Shown here one piece after another: positions 60,801-64,000 of a stretch of DNA of 64,000 nt. The stretch comes from Alligator mississippiensis (Eukaryota > Chordata > Crocodylia > Alligatoridae): contig NC_081828.1 of NCBI RefSeq assembly GCF_030867095.1, forward strand, positions 210,310,978 to 210,374,977, written 5' to 3'. The position numbers and the translations under genes were made by a program. Within the stretch, counting starts at the first letter, position 1, and each line of letters opens with the position of its first letter. Below the pieces are notes generated by a model, which ran no database searches, was not told the DNA's origin, and saw only the letters and a list, made by a program, of their open reading frames with translations.

Positions 60801-63800
60801 CAGCCAGGGGCACATAAATTTTAATTAAAAAAATTTTTTTAGGGGTCCCGTGGGCCTGTGAGCCACATTTTGCCCACTCCTGCCCTACACTGATAAAGGC
60901 AGTTCCTATTTAGCTGGAATAGAAGGGGTTGTCACACCTCCAACTTGAGCAACACATTGGCGGGGAGTGGCTACACTTTAACGAAACAGAAGCTGAGTTA
61001 TGTGGATCAAGAGATAATCCTGCCCTGGAGTGGTGTAACTTTGAGCCATGTAATAAGTGCTTCAAACTACTTAAAGGTGTTAACATGCAGCCAGTCCAGG
61101 GGTTAAGCCTCCAGAAGATGCCCAAAATGAATGTGTAACAAGGCATTTAGTATTCTTGGTCACTGTGCAGCCTAGTGGCCATCGTGTGTGAACCAGGGAC
61201 CCTCATTAAGTCTTGGAGTTGGCCATGGCTTTGTTATCGTATCTGCTTGTGCTGCTTGATAGACTGTCCTGCTCCTTTAATGTCCCTTGAGCACTATCTG
61301 GTAGGCCCGTGCAAATAGGGAAGTATTTGATTCGGATTCAACTGATTCAGAGAACGGTGATTTGATTCAGAGATTCAGATCACTGTCCCAAATCAATATG
61401 GCTGAATCGGCTTTGGAAGATTCGTCACTGATTTGGAGAGATTCGGTGATTCAAGCATAGACTATAATGGGGAATCACTGAAATACCTATAACTTTGTCA
61501 TTTTTGTCAGATTTAGGTGAAAACAGCAGGGATGGTAGCCCCTTATGAGGGCACAAAGCCTGCAAAGTTTCAAGGAGATAGGTGCAGGGGTTTCTGGGAA
61601 ATTGCACCTCAAACTGCTGAAACCAAAACTTATGTCACATATGTGTGTTAAGGCAGATTTGGATGAAAACAGCAGGGATGGTAACCCCTTCTGAGGGCAT
61701 GAGGCTTGCCAGGTTTCATAGAGATAGGTGCAGGGATTTCTGGGAAACTGTACCTCAAGATGCTGACAAGCAAAACTTGTCAGTTGTGACTGTGTGTGGC
61801 ACAGCGGGATGAGACCAGCAGGGATGGTAGCCTGTAAGAGGGGGCCTTCCCAGTGCTGAGGCAGAAACAGGTCACAAAAGGCACAAGAAGGCTGCAGACA
61901 GAAGCTTATGTGCTATTTCTATGTCCCTCCCCCAGAGCACTGTGATTGGAAGGGGACTCAGGGAAAGATCACAGTCACTGGCCAGCTACAGATGTCAGTC
62001 TTCCCCCCCCCGCCTCCTCCCCTTCTCAGTTTCGGTTTCCCTGCAAGACTGCCTTAAAATCTCTGAATCTTTTCTGAATCAATTTAGAGGGTTTTTTTGG
62101 TCCCCTGATTTGATTCGGATTCGGTGATTTGGCCTCCGAATCGGGCCGAATCTTCTCTGAATCAAATTGGTTAATGAAGCTTTGCACCCCACTACTATCT
62201 GGGAGAGGAAATGGTGTCTTAAATGGCATGTCCTATTAAGACTGGACTTGGAGGTTATGTGGTGGGTTTCTGTTGCCAGACTGGATGAGCTTGACTCTTA
62301 GAATCAAGTTTTTCATGTAAGTGGCTGTGATTTTTCATTTGAAAAAGGAGGGAAACTTCTGAGGCATCTCCTCCTCCCAAGGTCTCTGCAATGGGAACTG
62401 TATGCGGATGACAGTGGATTCAGTTTGCCAGGCGGAGCAGAGCCCACTTTGGAGAGGCCACTAGCCTGCTCTTGATGGTCAGGTGGGGGTGAGAAGGCAC
62501 TCAGCATGCATGGGTATCAGTCTCTTTGGTCAGCTCTGCCTCCATGAGAAGTAGCAGCAGGGAGGTGGTGTCACTGAGCCAATTAAAAAGCAATTAAAAA
62601 TTGCTAGATACACAATTAGAGCACGCACTGAGTAGGCAGGTAGAGATGCTGTATATAGCATTAAGGAGAGAGAAAAGTAGCAGAAGTTACTGAAAGGGAG
62701 GTTGTATCTTGTTCTTTTGCAGGAACTGATTTTATTCATCACAACGTCAAGTATCTGAGCCGGATCTATCCTGCTGGCTGGAGGACGGATTCTTCCAACT
62801 ACAACCCAGTTGACTTCTGGAACGTGGGCTGTCAGATCGGTACTTGCAATGTGATGCACACGGGTTGTCCAGTGACCTAATTGTTCATAGGATCTGGTTG
62901 ACCTGCATGTGGTTTCAGTCCAACTGGTGCTTAGTGGCAGGCCTGGAAGAGAGGCTAAGGGCTTAATCATAGAGAAGTAGGGCTGGAAGGGATCCTCAGA
63001 GTTCATTTAGTCCAACCCAGTGCTTGAGGCAGGATCATCCCTATCCAAACCATCCCATACAATCTAAATTTTACATAATACTACCATCAACCCTGACACA
63101 ACACAGACCTATCACCCTAACCTGCCACAGATAAAGCAGGGGACCTTTGGCAGTTAATGTCCTGTTTCTATGAAAGGTTGTCAGTGCATGCTGGAAAGAT
63201 CCCAGGTAGAGGGCAAACCCCCCCACAGTCCATACCAATCCACCCATGGGGTAAAATTCCTTCCTGCCCCATAATGTGCTGTTTAGTCTGACCCTGAGTG
63301 GAGGAGCAAGACTCTTATTTTGCTGCAATTTCAAGCCGTTGGTCCATGCTTCCTTGTCTGCAGCAAGAGAGAAAAGGTGTTTTCCCTCTTTTTTATGGCA
63401 GCCCTTCAAGTATTTGAAGACTGCTATCATGTCCCCTCTTAAGTGCCTTTTTAGGAAGCTGAACATGCCTACCTCCTTCAACCTCTTCTCATAAGACTGG
63501 GCCCCTTATCATCTTTGTTGCCTACCTCTGGATCCTCTCTGACTTCTCTACATCCTTTTTAAAAAGGTAGAGCCCAGAACTGCAAACAGTATCCAGATGA
63601 GGTCTAACCAGTGCTGGTTATAAGGTGACAGGCTGTACAGGAAGCAAACTGTATTACAGTTAAGCAAATCCTTATAGCCATAAAAGTAGTTGTCTGTGTG
63701 AACTAAATCACTACAGAACCACGTGTGTTGACACCCATGAAAGTGAATTTATGCATTATTTTGTTTTAGTTGCCTTGAATTTCCAGACCCCAGGCAACGA

Positions 63801-63948
63801 AATGGACCTCTACCAGGGCAGATTCCAGGACAATGGCTTTTCGGGGTACATCCTAAAGCCAGAATTCCTTCGGGACGTGGACACCACATTCAATCCAAAA
63901 TCGATTGTGGAAGGAACATGGTGGACACAGAAGAAACTGGTGGTTAAA
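15746..63948 (+). CDS. PLCD1: Phospholipase C delta-1, 12 exons, 3' end outside the window
   Basis: The enzyme hydrolyses phosphatidylinositol 4,5-bisphosphate to inositol trisphosphate and diacylglycerol at the plasma membrane in a Ca2+-dependent way. The twelve exons join in frame to 659 codons. Domain order by residue: long-isoform N-terminus 1-33, PH about 43-152, EF-hands about 162-309, X box about 318-462, acidic linker about 468-508, Y box about 517-634, start of C2 from about 655. Catalytic and Ca2+ residues known from rat PLC-delta-1 are all present with a constant +22 offset: His333, Glu363, Asp365, His378 and Glu412. In the Y half Ser547, Arg574 and Tyr576 are present at +25. The spelling KVKSSSW and [15 protein letters not shown] fits delta-1 better than delta-3 or delta-4. 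The last C2 exons lie beyond 64000. I see no frameshift or premature stop. Confidence 0.96.
18794..18840 (+). repeat. Short relic of the 'ctaataaaagata' repeat
   Basis: Shares 'tctaataaaagatatcatctctact' style wording with 10062-10160 and with the palindrome at 22935-23049. Only about 45 bases are recognisable. Confidence 0.5.
19570..19748 (+). mobile_element. CR1 3'-end fragment
   Basis: Encodes [17 protein letters not shown] and a stop, the C-terminus of CR1 ORF2. The 3' UTR phrases 'gagcagggggttggattag' and 'gaggtcccttccaaccctc' follow, and the tail is tgtatgattcgatg. The wording differs from the copies near 6 kb, so it is a different CR1 subfamily. Confidence 0.85.
20865..21025 (-). mobile_element. 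MIR-like SINE relic
   Basis: In antisense it carries the MIR-type order of phrases 'cctcgcaatccc', 'ttatccccattctacagat', 'gggagctcaggcccagagacatt' and 'atttgccaaggtca'. MIR and related CORE-SINEs are old and common in reptile and mammal genomes. Confidence 0.7.
21495..21659 (+). CDS. PLCD1: PLCD1 exon 2 (first half of PH domain)
   Basis: Completes Gly34 and encodes residues to 88 plus one base, phase 1 at both ends. It starts GLQDDNDL and contains the phosphoinositide-binding loop of the PH domain: Lys52, Lys54, Trp58, Arg59, Lys60, Arg62 and Lys79. These correspond to rat Lys30, Lys32, Trp36, Arg37, Arg38, Arg40 and Lys57. The Arg38 equivalent is Lys, a conservative change. Acceptor ACAG|GC, donor T|GTAAGT. 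Confidence 0.97.
22935..23049. repeat. Palindromic repeat, arms about 43 bp
   Basis: The left arm 22935-22979 (ctcgtagtagagatg…accaacaagatttt) is the reverse complement of 23007-23049 with a few mismatches and a small indel, leaving a spacer of about 27 bases. The arms share the 'ggtctaataaaaga' phrase with 10062-10160. The phrase 'gaccaatacggctacaacc' follows at about 23074. It looks like two head-to-head copies of that repeat. Confidence 0.85.
24231..24465. mobile_element. hAT-like MITE, CAGTGGTTCTCAACCTT family
   Basis: The left end CGGTGCTTTTCAATTTG and right end AGGTTGAGAACCGCTG form an imperfect terminal inverted repeat. Flanks ATCTCGAT (24223-24230) and ATCTGGAT (24466-24473) match at 7 of 8 bases, as for a hAT duplication. 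No ORF. Confidence 0.78.
25825..25966. repeat. Inverted repeat, 38-bp arms with 2 mismatches
   Basis: Arm 25825-25862 (ctcggctgtggtaggaagga…) pairs with 25929-25966 at 36 of 38 positions around a 66-base spacer. The spacer also contains 'ccctgggttttgtacccaggg', itself self-complementary. An RNA stem-loop in the PLCD1 pre-mRNA is possible. Confidence 0.9.
26568..26760. mobile_element. Possible MITE with TTAAT-rich ends
   Basis: The left side 'gtgcactagtttaattaaaac' is loosely the inverse of 'gttagcttaattcggtaagg' on the right, around a core with 'cagcgggaatccctagtgtg'. The terminal repeat is degenerate and no target duplication was found. Confidence 0.35.
28105..28400 (+). mobile_element. Old CR1/L2-type LINE 3' relic
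   Basis: The phrases 'ggaactcattgccctaagag', 'caaaaagaattagacaaatt' and 'catggaagataggcc' are typical of the last coding part of CR1-like LINEs in reptiles. The reading frame is decayed. Confidence 0.6.
28571..29411. mobile_element. hAT-like element with 8-bp TSD TGTGGCTA
   Basis: Identical octamers TGTGGCTA lie at 28563-28570 and 29412-29419. The left end reads AGTACAGACAGTCACAAAG. The right end, inverted, reads CAGGTGAGGGACAGAAATG, a loose terminal inverted repeat. The core is GC-rich with long open frames on both strands that I regard as compositional. A partial inverted relative lies at 8108-8660. Internal motif 'cagcatcccaagatgctttg' on the reverse strand is shared by both copies. Confidence 0.65.
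29575..29655 (+). mobile_element. CR1-like LINE 3' tail
   Basis: 'gggatggacctttggtctg' followed by 'tcccagtaggagcgttccta' is the common 3' end of an older reptilian CR1 group. Only the last 80 or so bases are recognisable. Confidence 0.65.
30635..30880. mobile_element. Left end of a hAT-like element, CAGGGGTGGGCAA family
   Basis: Starts CAGGGGCGGGCAATTATTTC, then 'ggtggagagccgcttaatga' and 'ttttggcaagctgtcaaggg', the same order as in 60727-60882. No matching right terminus was found. It may have been lost or displaced by the GT-rich minisatellite downstream, so the right boundary given is nominal. Confidence 0.55.
31031..31318. repeat. G-rich GT minisatellite
   Basis: About 290 bases made of variants of 'tatggggtttgtgggg', 'gtgtgtggggg' and 'ggtgggtgggta'. 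The + strand is almost free of C. It has many closely spaced runs of three to six G, which gives strong G-quadruplex potential on the non-template strand of PLCD1. Proline/threonine/histidine-rich open frames on the minus strand here are artefacts of composition. Confidence 0.88.
33510..34166. mobile_element. hAT-like element, CAGTGGTTCAA family, 657 bp
   Basis: The left end CAGTGGTTCAATCGTTTTAA, followed by 'ctcaaggcacc', matches in inverse the right end 'cgtggcaccctggtggagaa' then TCGCTG. The flanking octamers are only about 5 of 8 identical. The interior has no recognisable transposase. Confidence 0.6.
34566..34655. repeat. Compound CT / TA / TG simple repeat
   Basis: CTCTCTCTCT is followed by mixed TATATG, CATACATA and TGTGTGTGTG tracts with local self-complementarity around 'tatatgcatacatatttata'. 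Confidence 0.75.
34696..34775 (+). repeat. Dispersed repeat with 'tgatgaagtgggctgtcacc'
   Basis: The phrase series 'ctgatgaagtgggctgtcac', 'gcaagcgcatgtccc' and 'gttaggctctgaagtgccac' is one I recognise as a common dispersed repeat in reptile genomes. I cannot assign its class. Confidence 0.55.
35395..35587. mobile_element. hAT-like MITE with 8-bp duplication
   Basis: Starts CAGAGGTTCTGAACCTTTTG and ends GTTCAGAACTGCTG, a clear terminal inverted repeat. Flanks GTCTAGAG (35387-35394) and CTCTAGAG (35588-35595) match at 7 of 8 bases. The interior has repeated 'gtacccc' phrases. At 193 bp it has no coding capacity. Confidence 0.85.
36577..36805 (+). CDS. PLCD1: PLCD1 exon 3 (rest of PH domain, linker to EF-hands)
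   Basis: Completes Phe89 and runs to the second base of His165. It contains [20 protein letters not shown] and later [12 protein letters not shown], the C-terminal strands and helix of the PH domain. The end, MNQKQKLQH, leads into the EF-hand region. Acceptor CTACAG|TC. The donor CA|GTATCC deviates from consensus, but only this position restores the conserved LQHWI junction in frame. Confidence 0.95.
37347..37500. repeat. Inverted-repeat MITE-like element ('cttattggaccaact')
   Basis: The phrases 'tctcttattggaccaactgc' and 'gagatgtcagacaagatttt' are mirrored later by 'aaaagcttgtctaacatctc'. A second family member, sharing 'tcttttattggaccaactat', starts at about 38465. Confidence 0.6.
37613..37800. 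mobile_element. MITE-like element related to 12158-12622
   Basis: The left end 'tgcatctacacaagacattt' pairs with the inverse of the right end 'gcaatgcacatgtaggca'. Both are followed inward by sequence of the type TTACTG…GCC. Internal 'gcgtctacacgtgcgg' echoes the terminal motif of the 12-kb copy. Confidence 0.5.
38465..38660. repeat. Second copy of the 'ttattggaccaact' repeat
   Basis: Contains 'taatctcttttattggacca', 'agttagacaagattttgaat' and, at the far end, 'ggaccatcgcagctacaaca'. This makes it a longer and more diverged relative of 37347-37500 and of the 'accaacacagctacaacct' repeats. Confidence 0.55.
42183..42260. mobile_element. Left end of a hAT-like MITE
   Basis: CAGTGATTCTCAACTCTGGG, then 'gtgccacgagatcctttt', matches the start of the element at 24231. 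No matching right end was found, so this is a truncated copy. Confidence 0.5.
42828..42957 (+). CDS. PLCD1: PLCD1 exon 4 (first EF-hand)
   Basis: Completes His165 and encodes residues to Gln208, ending in phase 0. The EF-hand loop runs Asp175-Glu186 with ligand positions Asp175, Asn177, Asp179, Lys181, Ser183 and Glu186. It is followed by [14 protein letters not shown]. In rat PLC-delta-1 the equivalent hydrophobic stretch acts as a nuclear export signal; that role is inferred here. Acceptor TTGCAG|C, donor CAG|GTAAGG. Confidence 0.97.
42958..44727 (+). other. PLCD1: PLCD1 intron 4
   Basis: 1.8 kb, GTAAGG to TTTACAG. No repeat family or exon was recognised. The acceptor is part of a tandem CAGCAG. 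Confidence 0.85.
44728..44959 (+). CDS. PLCD1: PLCD1 exon 5 (second EF-hand and EF-lobe 2)
   Basis: Encodes Gln209 to the first base of Ala286. The second EF-hand loop is Asp211-Glu222 ([12 protein letters not shown]). It is followed by [15 protein letters not shown] and the EF-lobe 2 helices that end in [11 protein letters not shown]. The acceptor is a NAGNAG (ACAG|CAG|TG). I used the upstream AG, which keeps Gln209 and matches the residue count of the human protein. The downstream AG would delete that one residue. Donor G|GTCAGT, phase 1. Confidence 0.95.
44960..46471 (+). other. PLCD1: PLCD1 intron 5
   Basis: 1.5 kb, GTCAGT to CTGACAG. Contains a CR1 tail at 45828-45912 and a possible MIR relic near 45640-45710 ('accatttccattttccagaa'). 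Otherwise nothing is seen. Confidence 0.85.
45828..45912 (+). mobile_element. CR1 3' tail
   Basis: 'gatggtcctgccttgagcag' followed by 'gaggcccttccagctctgct' and 'tccctatgattga' is the end of a CR1 3' UTR and octamer tail. Confidence 0.75.
46472..46673 (+). CDS. PLCD1: PLCD1 exon 6 (start of catalytic X box)
   Basis: Completes Ala286 and runs to two bases of Arg353. It contains [15 protein letters not shown] at the end of the EF-lobe and then the X box: [16 protein letters not shown], with catalytic His333 (rat His311) and Ca2+-ligand Asn334. [10 protein letters not shown] closes the exon. Acceptor CTGACAG|CC, donor AG|GTAAGG, phase 2. Confidence 0.97.
46674..47786 (+). other. PLCD1: PLCD1 intron 6
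   Basis: 1.1 kb, GTAAGG to TGTTTCCAG. No recognisable repeat or RNA was seen. Confidence 0.85.
47787..47931 (+). CDS. PLCD1: PLCD1 exon 7 (X box, second catalytic histidine)
   Basis: Completes Arg353 and ends at Lys401 in phase 0. [15 protein letters not shown] carries Ca2+ ligands Glu363 and Asp365. [12 protein letters not shown] carries catalytic His378 (rat His356). Acceptor TTCCAG|A, donor AAA|GTAAGG. Similarity to human PLCD1 is very high here. Confidence 0.97.
47932..49029 (+). other. PLCD1: PLCD1 intron 7
   Basis: 1.1 kb, GTAAGG to TGCCATAG. A MIR-like relic may lie at about 48660-48790 ('ggcatagagaggataaggga'). Nothing else was recognised. Confidence 0.8.
49030..49179 (+). CDS. PLCD1: PLCD1 exon 8 (end of X box)
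   Basis: Residues 402-451, phase 0 at both ends. [17 protein letters not shown] carries Ca2+ ligand Glu412 (rat Glu390). The helix of the TIM barrel and the loop NISNFPSPE follow. Acceptor CCATAG|ACC, donor GAG|GTGAGT. Confidence 0.97.
49962..50000. repeat. (TA)n/(GA)n simple repeat
   Basis: ctatagctatatatagatat followed by atatatagagagagag: a short TA tract running into GA. Confidence 0.8.
50387..50626. repeat. Imperfect palindrome of about 240 bp
   Basis: Left arm about 50387-50483 (gggacctggcgtggcagggc… ggggaagctccttgctgctg…) is mirrored by right arm about 50528-50626 (…cagcagcaaggagcttcccc…gctgggtccc). A block of about 26 bases around the 'aagctccttgctgctgcaag' motif is exact. As a result, near-identical open frames containing GSSLLLQA appear on both strands; these are not genes. 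Confidence 0.85.
55713..55754. repeat. Perfect hairpin: 19-bp arms, 4-base loop
   Basis: catagtgcacaaagtggcc (55713-55731), loop tgct, then the exact reverse complement at 55736-55754. Pairing stops at the next base on each side. Confidence 0.95.
57651..58010. mobile_element. hAT-like element with perfect TSD TCCAGCAC (360 bp)
   Basis: TCCAGCAC is duplicated exactly at 57643-57650 and 58011-58018. The left end TAGGGCTGTGCGAAGC and right end GTTTCGCTCACCCCTA are imperfect inverted repeats. The interior is built from many variants of 'gattcgattcagag' and 'ccgaatccaaatc' on both strands. It is related to 61302-62194. No ORF. Confidence 0.92.
58075..58215 (-). mobile_element. MIR-like SINE
   Basis: In antisense, 'gaggttaagtgacttgccta' followed by 'agatcacacagtgaggcag' corresponds to the MIR core phrase for 'ctgtgtgac…aagtcacttaacctc'. 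'gtagaggcacggg' precedes it. Well preserved compared with other MIR relics here. Confidence 0.8.
58632..58802 (+). CDS. PLCD1: PLCD1 exon 9 (end of X half and acidic X/Y linker)
   Basis: Residues 452-508, phase 0 at both ends. [13 protein letters not shown] contains Lys460 and Lys462 (rat Lys438 and Lys440, substrate phosphate contacts). Next is a poorly conserved Asn/Gly stretch (ANGNNNH) and the acidic [16 protein letters not shown] cluster at about 484-499, followed by KKEIEQTEK. By count, the linker is about four residues longer than in human PLCD1. Such linkers keep PLC autoinhibited by charge and bulk. Acceptor CTGTAG|CAA, donor AAG|GTAAGT. Confidence 0.96.
58803..60082 (+). other. PLCD1: PLCD1 intron 9
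   Basis: 1.3 kb, GTAAGT to TTGTTTCCAG. A short MIR-like phrase is visible near 59309-59335 ('tgaccttgagcaagtggttt'). No other structure was recognised. Confidence 0.85.
60083..60239 (+). CDS. PLCD1: PLCD1 exon 10 (start of catalytic Y box)
   Basis: Residue 509 to the first base of Gly561. It contains [20 protein letters not shown], then [16 protein letters not shown] with Ser547 (rat Ser522) in the phosphoinositide pocket, and ends in LRLAQES. Acceptor TTTCCAG|AGT; a second AG two bases downstream would break the frame. Donor G|GTGCGT, phase 1. Confidence 0.96.
60590..60635. repeat. (TG)n simple repeat
   Basis: tatgtgcacgtgtgtgcgtg followed by tgcatatatgtgtgtgtgtg, an interrupted TG tract. 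Confidence 0.8.
60727..60882. mobile_element. hAT-like MITE with perfect TSD CCCTACAC (156 bp)
   Basis: CCCTACAC is duplicated exactly at 60719-60726 and 60883-60890. The element starts CAGGGGTGGGCAATTATTTC and ends ACATTTTGCCCACTCCTG, inverted ends of the same family as 4753, 13464 and 30635. A short A/T-rich middle with a near-palindromic aattaaaaaaattttttt is also present. Confidence 0.93.
61302..62194. mobile_element. hAT-like element with perfect TSD CTATCTGG (893 bp)
   Basis: CTATCTGG is duplicated exactly at 61294-61301 and 62195-62202. The left end TAGGCCCGTGCAAATAGG and right end GAAGCTTTGCACCCCACTA are inverted relatives of the ends of 57651-58010. The subterminal 'gattcggattcaactgattc' style is also shared. 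The core carries a 146-bp tandem repeat. No transposase ORF is visible. Confidence 0.92.
61508..61840 (+). repeat. 146-bp tandem repeat, about 2.3 units
   Basis: The anchor 'agcagggatggta' occurs at 61525, 61671 and 61817, exactly 146 bases apart each time. The first two units share 'gagataggtgcaggg' and 'tttctgggaaa'. The third is cut short. It lies inside the 893-bp hAT-like element. Confidence 0.88.
62723..62839 (+). CDS. PLCD1: PLCD1 exon 11 (Y box core)
   Basis: Completes Gly561 and runs to the first base of Val600. [20 protein letters not shown] carries Arg574 and Tyr576 (rat Arg549 and Tyr551), the substrate-binding pair of the Y half. FWNVGCQI ends the exon. Acceptor TTTGCAG|GA, donor G|GTACTT, phase 1. 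Confidence 0.97.
62840..63769 (+). other. PLCD1: PLCD1 intron 11
   Basis: 0.9 kb, GTACTT to TTGTTTTAG. About 70 percent is an antisense CR1 fragment (62968-63625). The rest is plain. Confidence 0.88.
62968..63625 (-). mobile_element. CR1 LINE 3' part, antisense
   Basis: On the minus strand it reads a CR1 ORF2 C-terminus: [21 protein letters not shown], then [20 protein letters not shown]. The C-terminal frame is broken relative to the family. Its 3' end is at the low coordinate side, with 'ctacttctctatgatta' on that strand. It is much more diverged than the copy at 5985-7020. Confidence 0.82.
63770..63948 (+). CDS. PLCD1: PLCD1 exon 12 (end of Y box, first C2 strand)
   Basis: Completes Val600 and ends at Lys659 in phase 0. 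It contains [20 protein letters not shown], then [15 protein letters not shown] at the end of the TIM barrel, and [10 protein letters not shown], the entry to the C2 domain. Acceptor TTTTAG|TT, donor AAA|GTAAGG. Further exons encoding the C2 domain lie beyond 64000. Confidence 0.96.
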
Positions 63949-64000
63949 GTAAGGATCAAATTTGGTAAAGTGTAACAGCCGCACAAACCCTTGTTGCGTC

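Larger units (their letters stand above)
60240..62722 (+). other. PLCD1: PLCD1 intron 10
   Basis: 2.5 kb, GTGCGT to TTTTGCAG. About 42 percent of it is two TSD-defined hAT-like elements (60727-60882 and 61302-62194). A TG/CA repeat lies at 60590-60635. Confidence 0.9.

Noticed and set aside
1..64000. tRNA genes, CRISPR arrays, bacterial operons, endogenous retrovirus
   Set aside because: I scanned for A/B box pairs, regularly spaced short repeats, LTR pairs and retroviral gag/pol/env-like frames and saw none. The tandem and inverted repeats present are transposon or microsatellite in character.

Overview
This is vertebrate nuclear DNA. It most likely comes from a crocodilian, though a turtle or another archosaur-line reptile cannot be excluded. 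The evidence is intron-split coding sequence with consensus GT/AG junctions, CR1 LINE 3' ends with short octamer tails, MIR-like SINE fragments, and several families of non-autonomous hAT-type elements with 8-bp target-site duplications. There are no operons, CRISPR arrays or bacterial features.

The only protein-coding gene I can support is PLCD1 (phosphoinositide phospholipase C delta-1) on the + strand. Twelve coding exons were placed by frame, splice sites and remembered family similarity: 15746-15845, 21495-21659, 36577-36805, 42828-42957, 44728-44959, 46472-46673, 47787-47931, 49030-49179, 58632-58802, 60083-60239, 62723-62839 and 63770-63948. All junction phases agree. Together they encode 659 residues: an N-terminal extension, PH domain, EF-hands, catalytic X box, acidic X/Y linker, catalytic Y box and the first strand of C2. 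The gene leaves the window at 63949, so most of the C2 domain is missing. The start exon is the long-isoform type, with about 33 residues ahead of the conserved GLQDD start of the shared body.

Region by region: 1-15745 is 5' flank with no supported gene. It holds TE insertions, including a CR1 copy with an uninterrupted 311-codon reverse-transcriptase ORF nested inside a hAT-like element (5936-7462). Intron 1 (5.6 kb) and intron 2 (14.9 kb) carry CR1, MIR, hAT elements, inverted repeats and a G-rich GT minisatellite. Intron 3 (6 kb) has small MITE-like repeats. Introns 4-7 are short and mostly unremarkable. Intron 8 (9.5 kb) holds a large imperfect palindrome, a perfect 19-bp-arm hairpin and a hAT copy with a perfect 8-bp duplication. 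Intron 10 has two more hAT copies with perfect duplications, one with a 146-bp internal tandem period. Intron 11 has an antisense CR1.

I found no convincing new biological system. The most notable items are the transposon architecture (TSD-defined elements, nested insertions, palindromic cores) and a NAGNAG splice acceptor at PLCD1 exon 5. Repeat family names are my recognition of sequence style and were not checked against a database.
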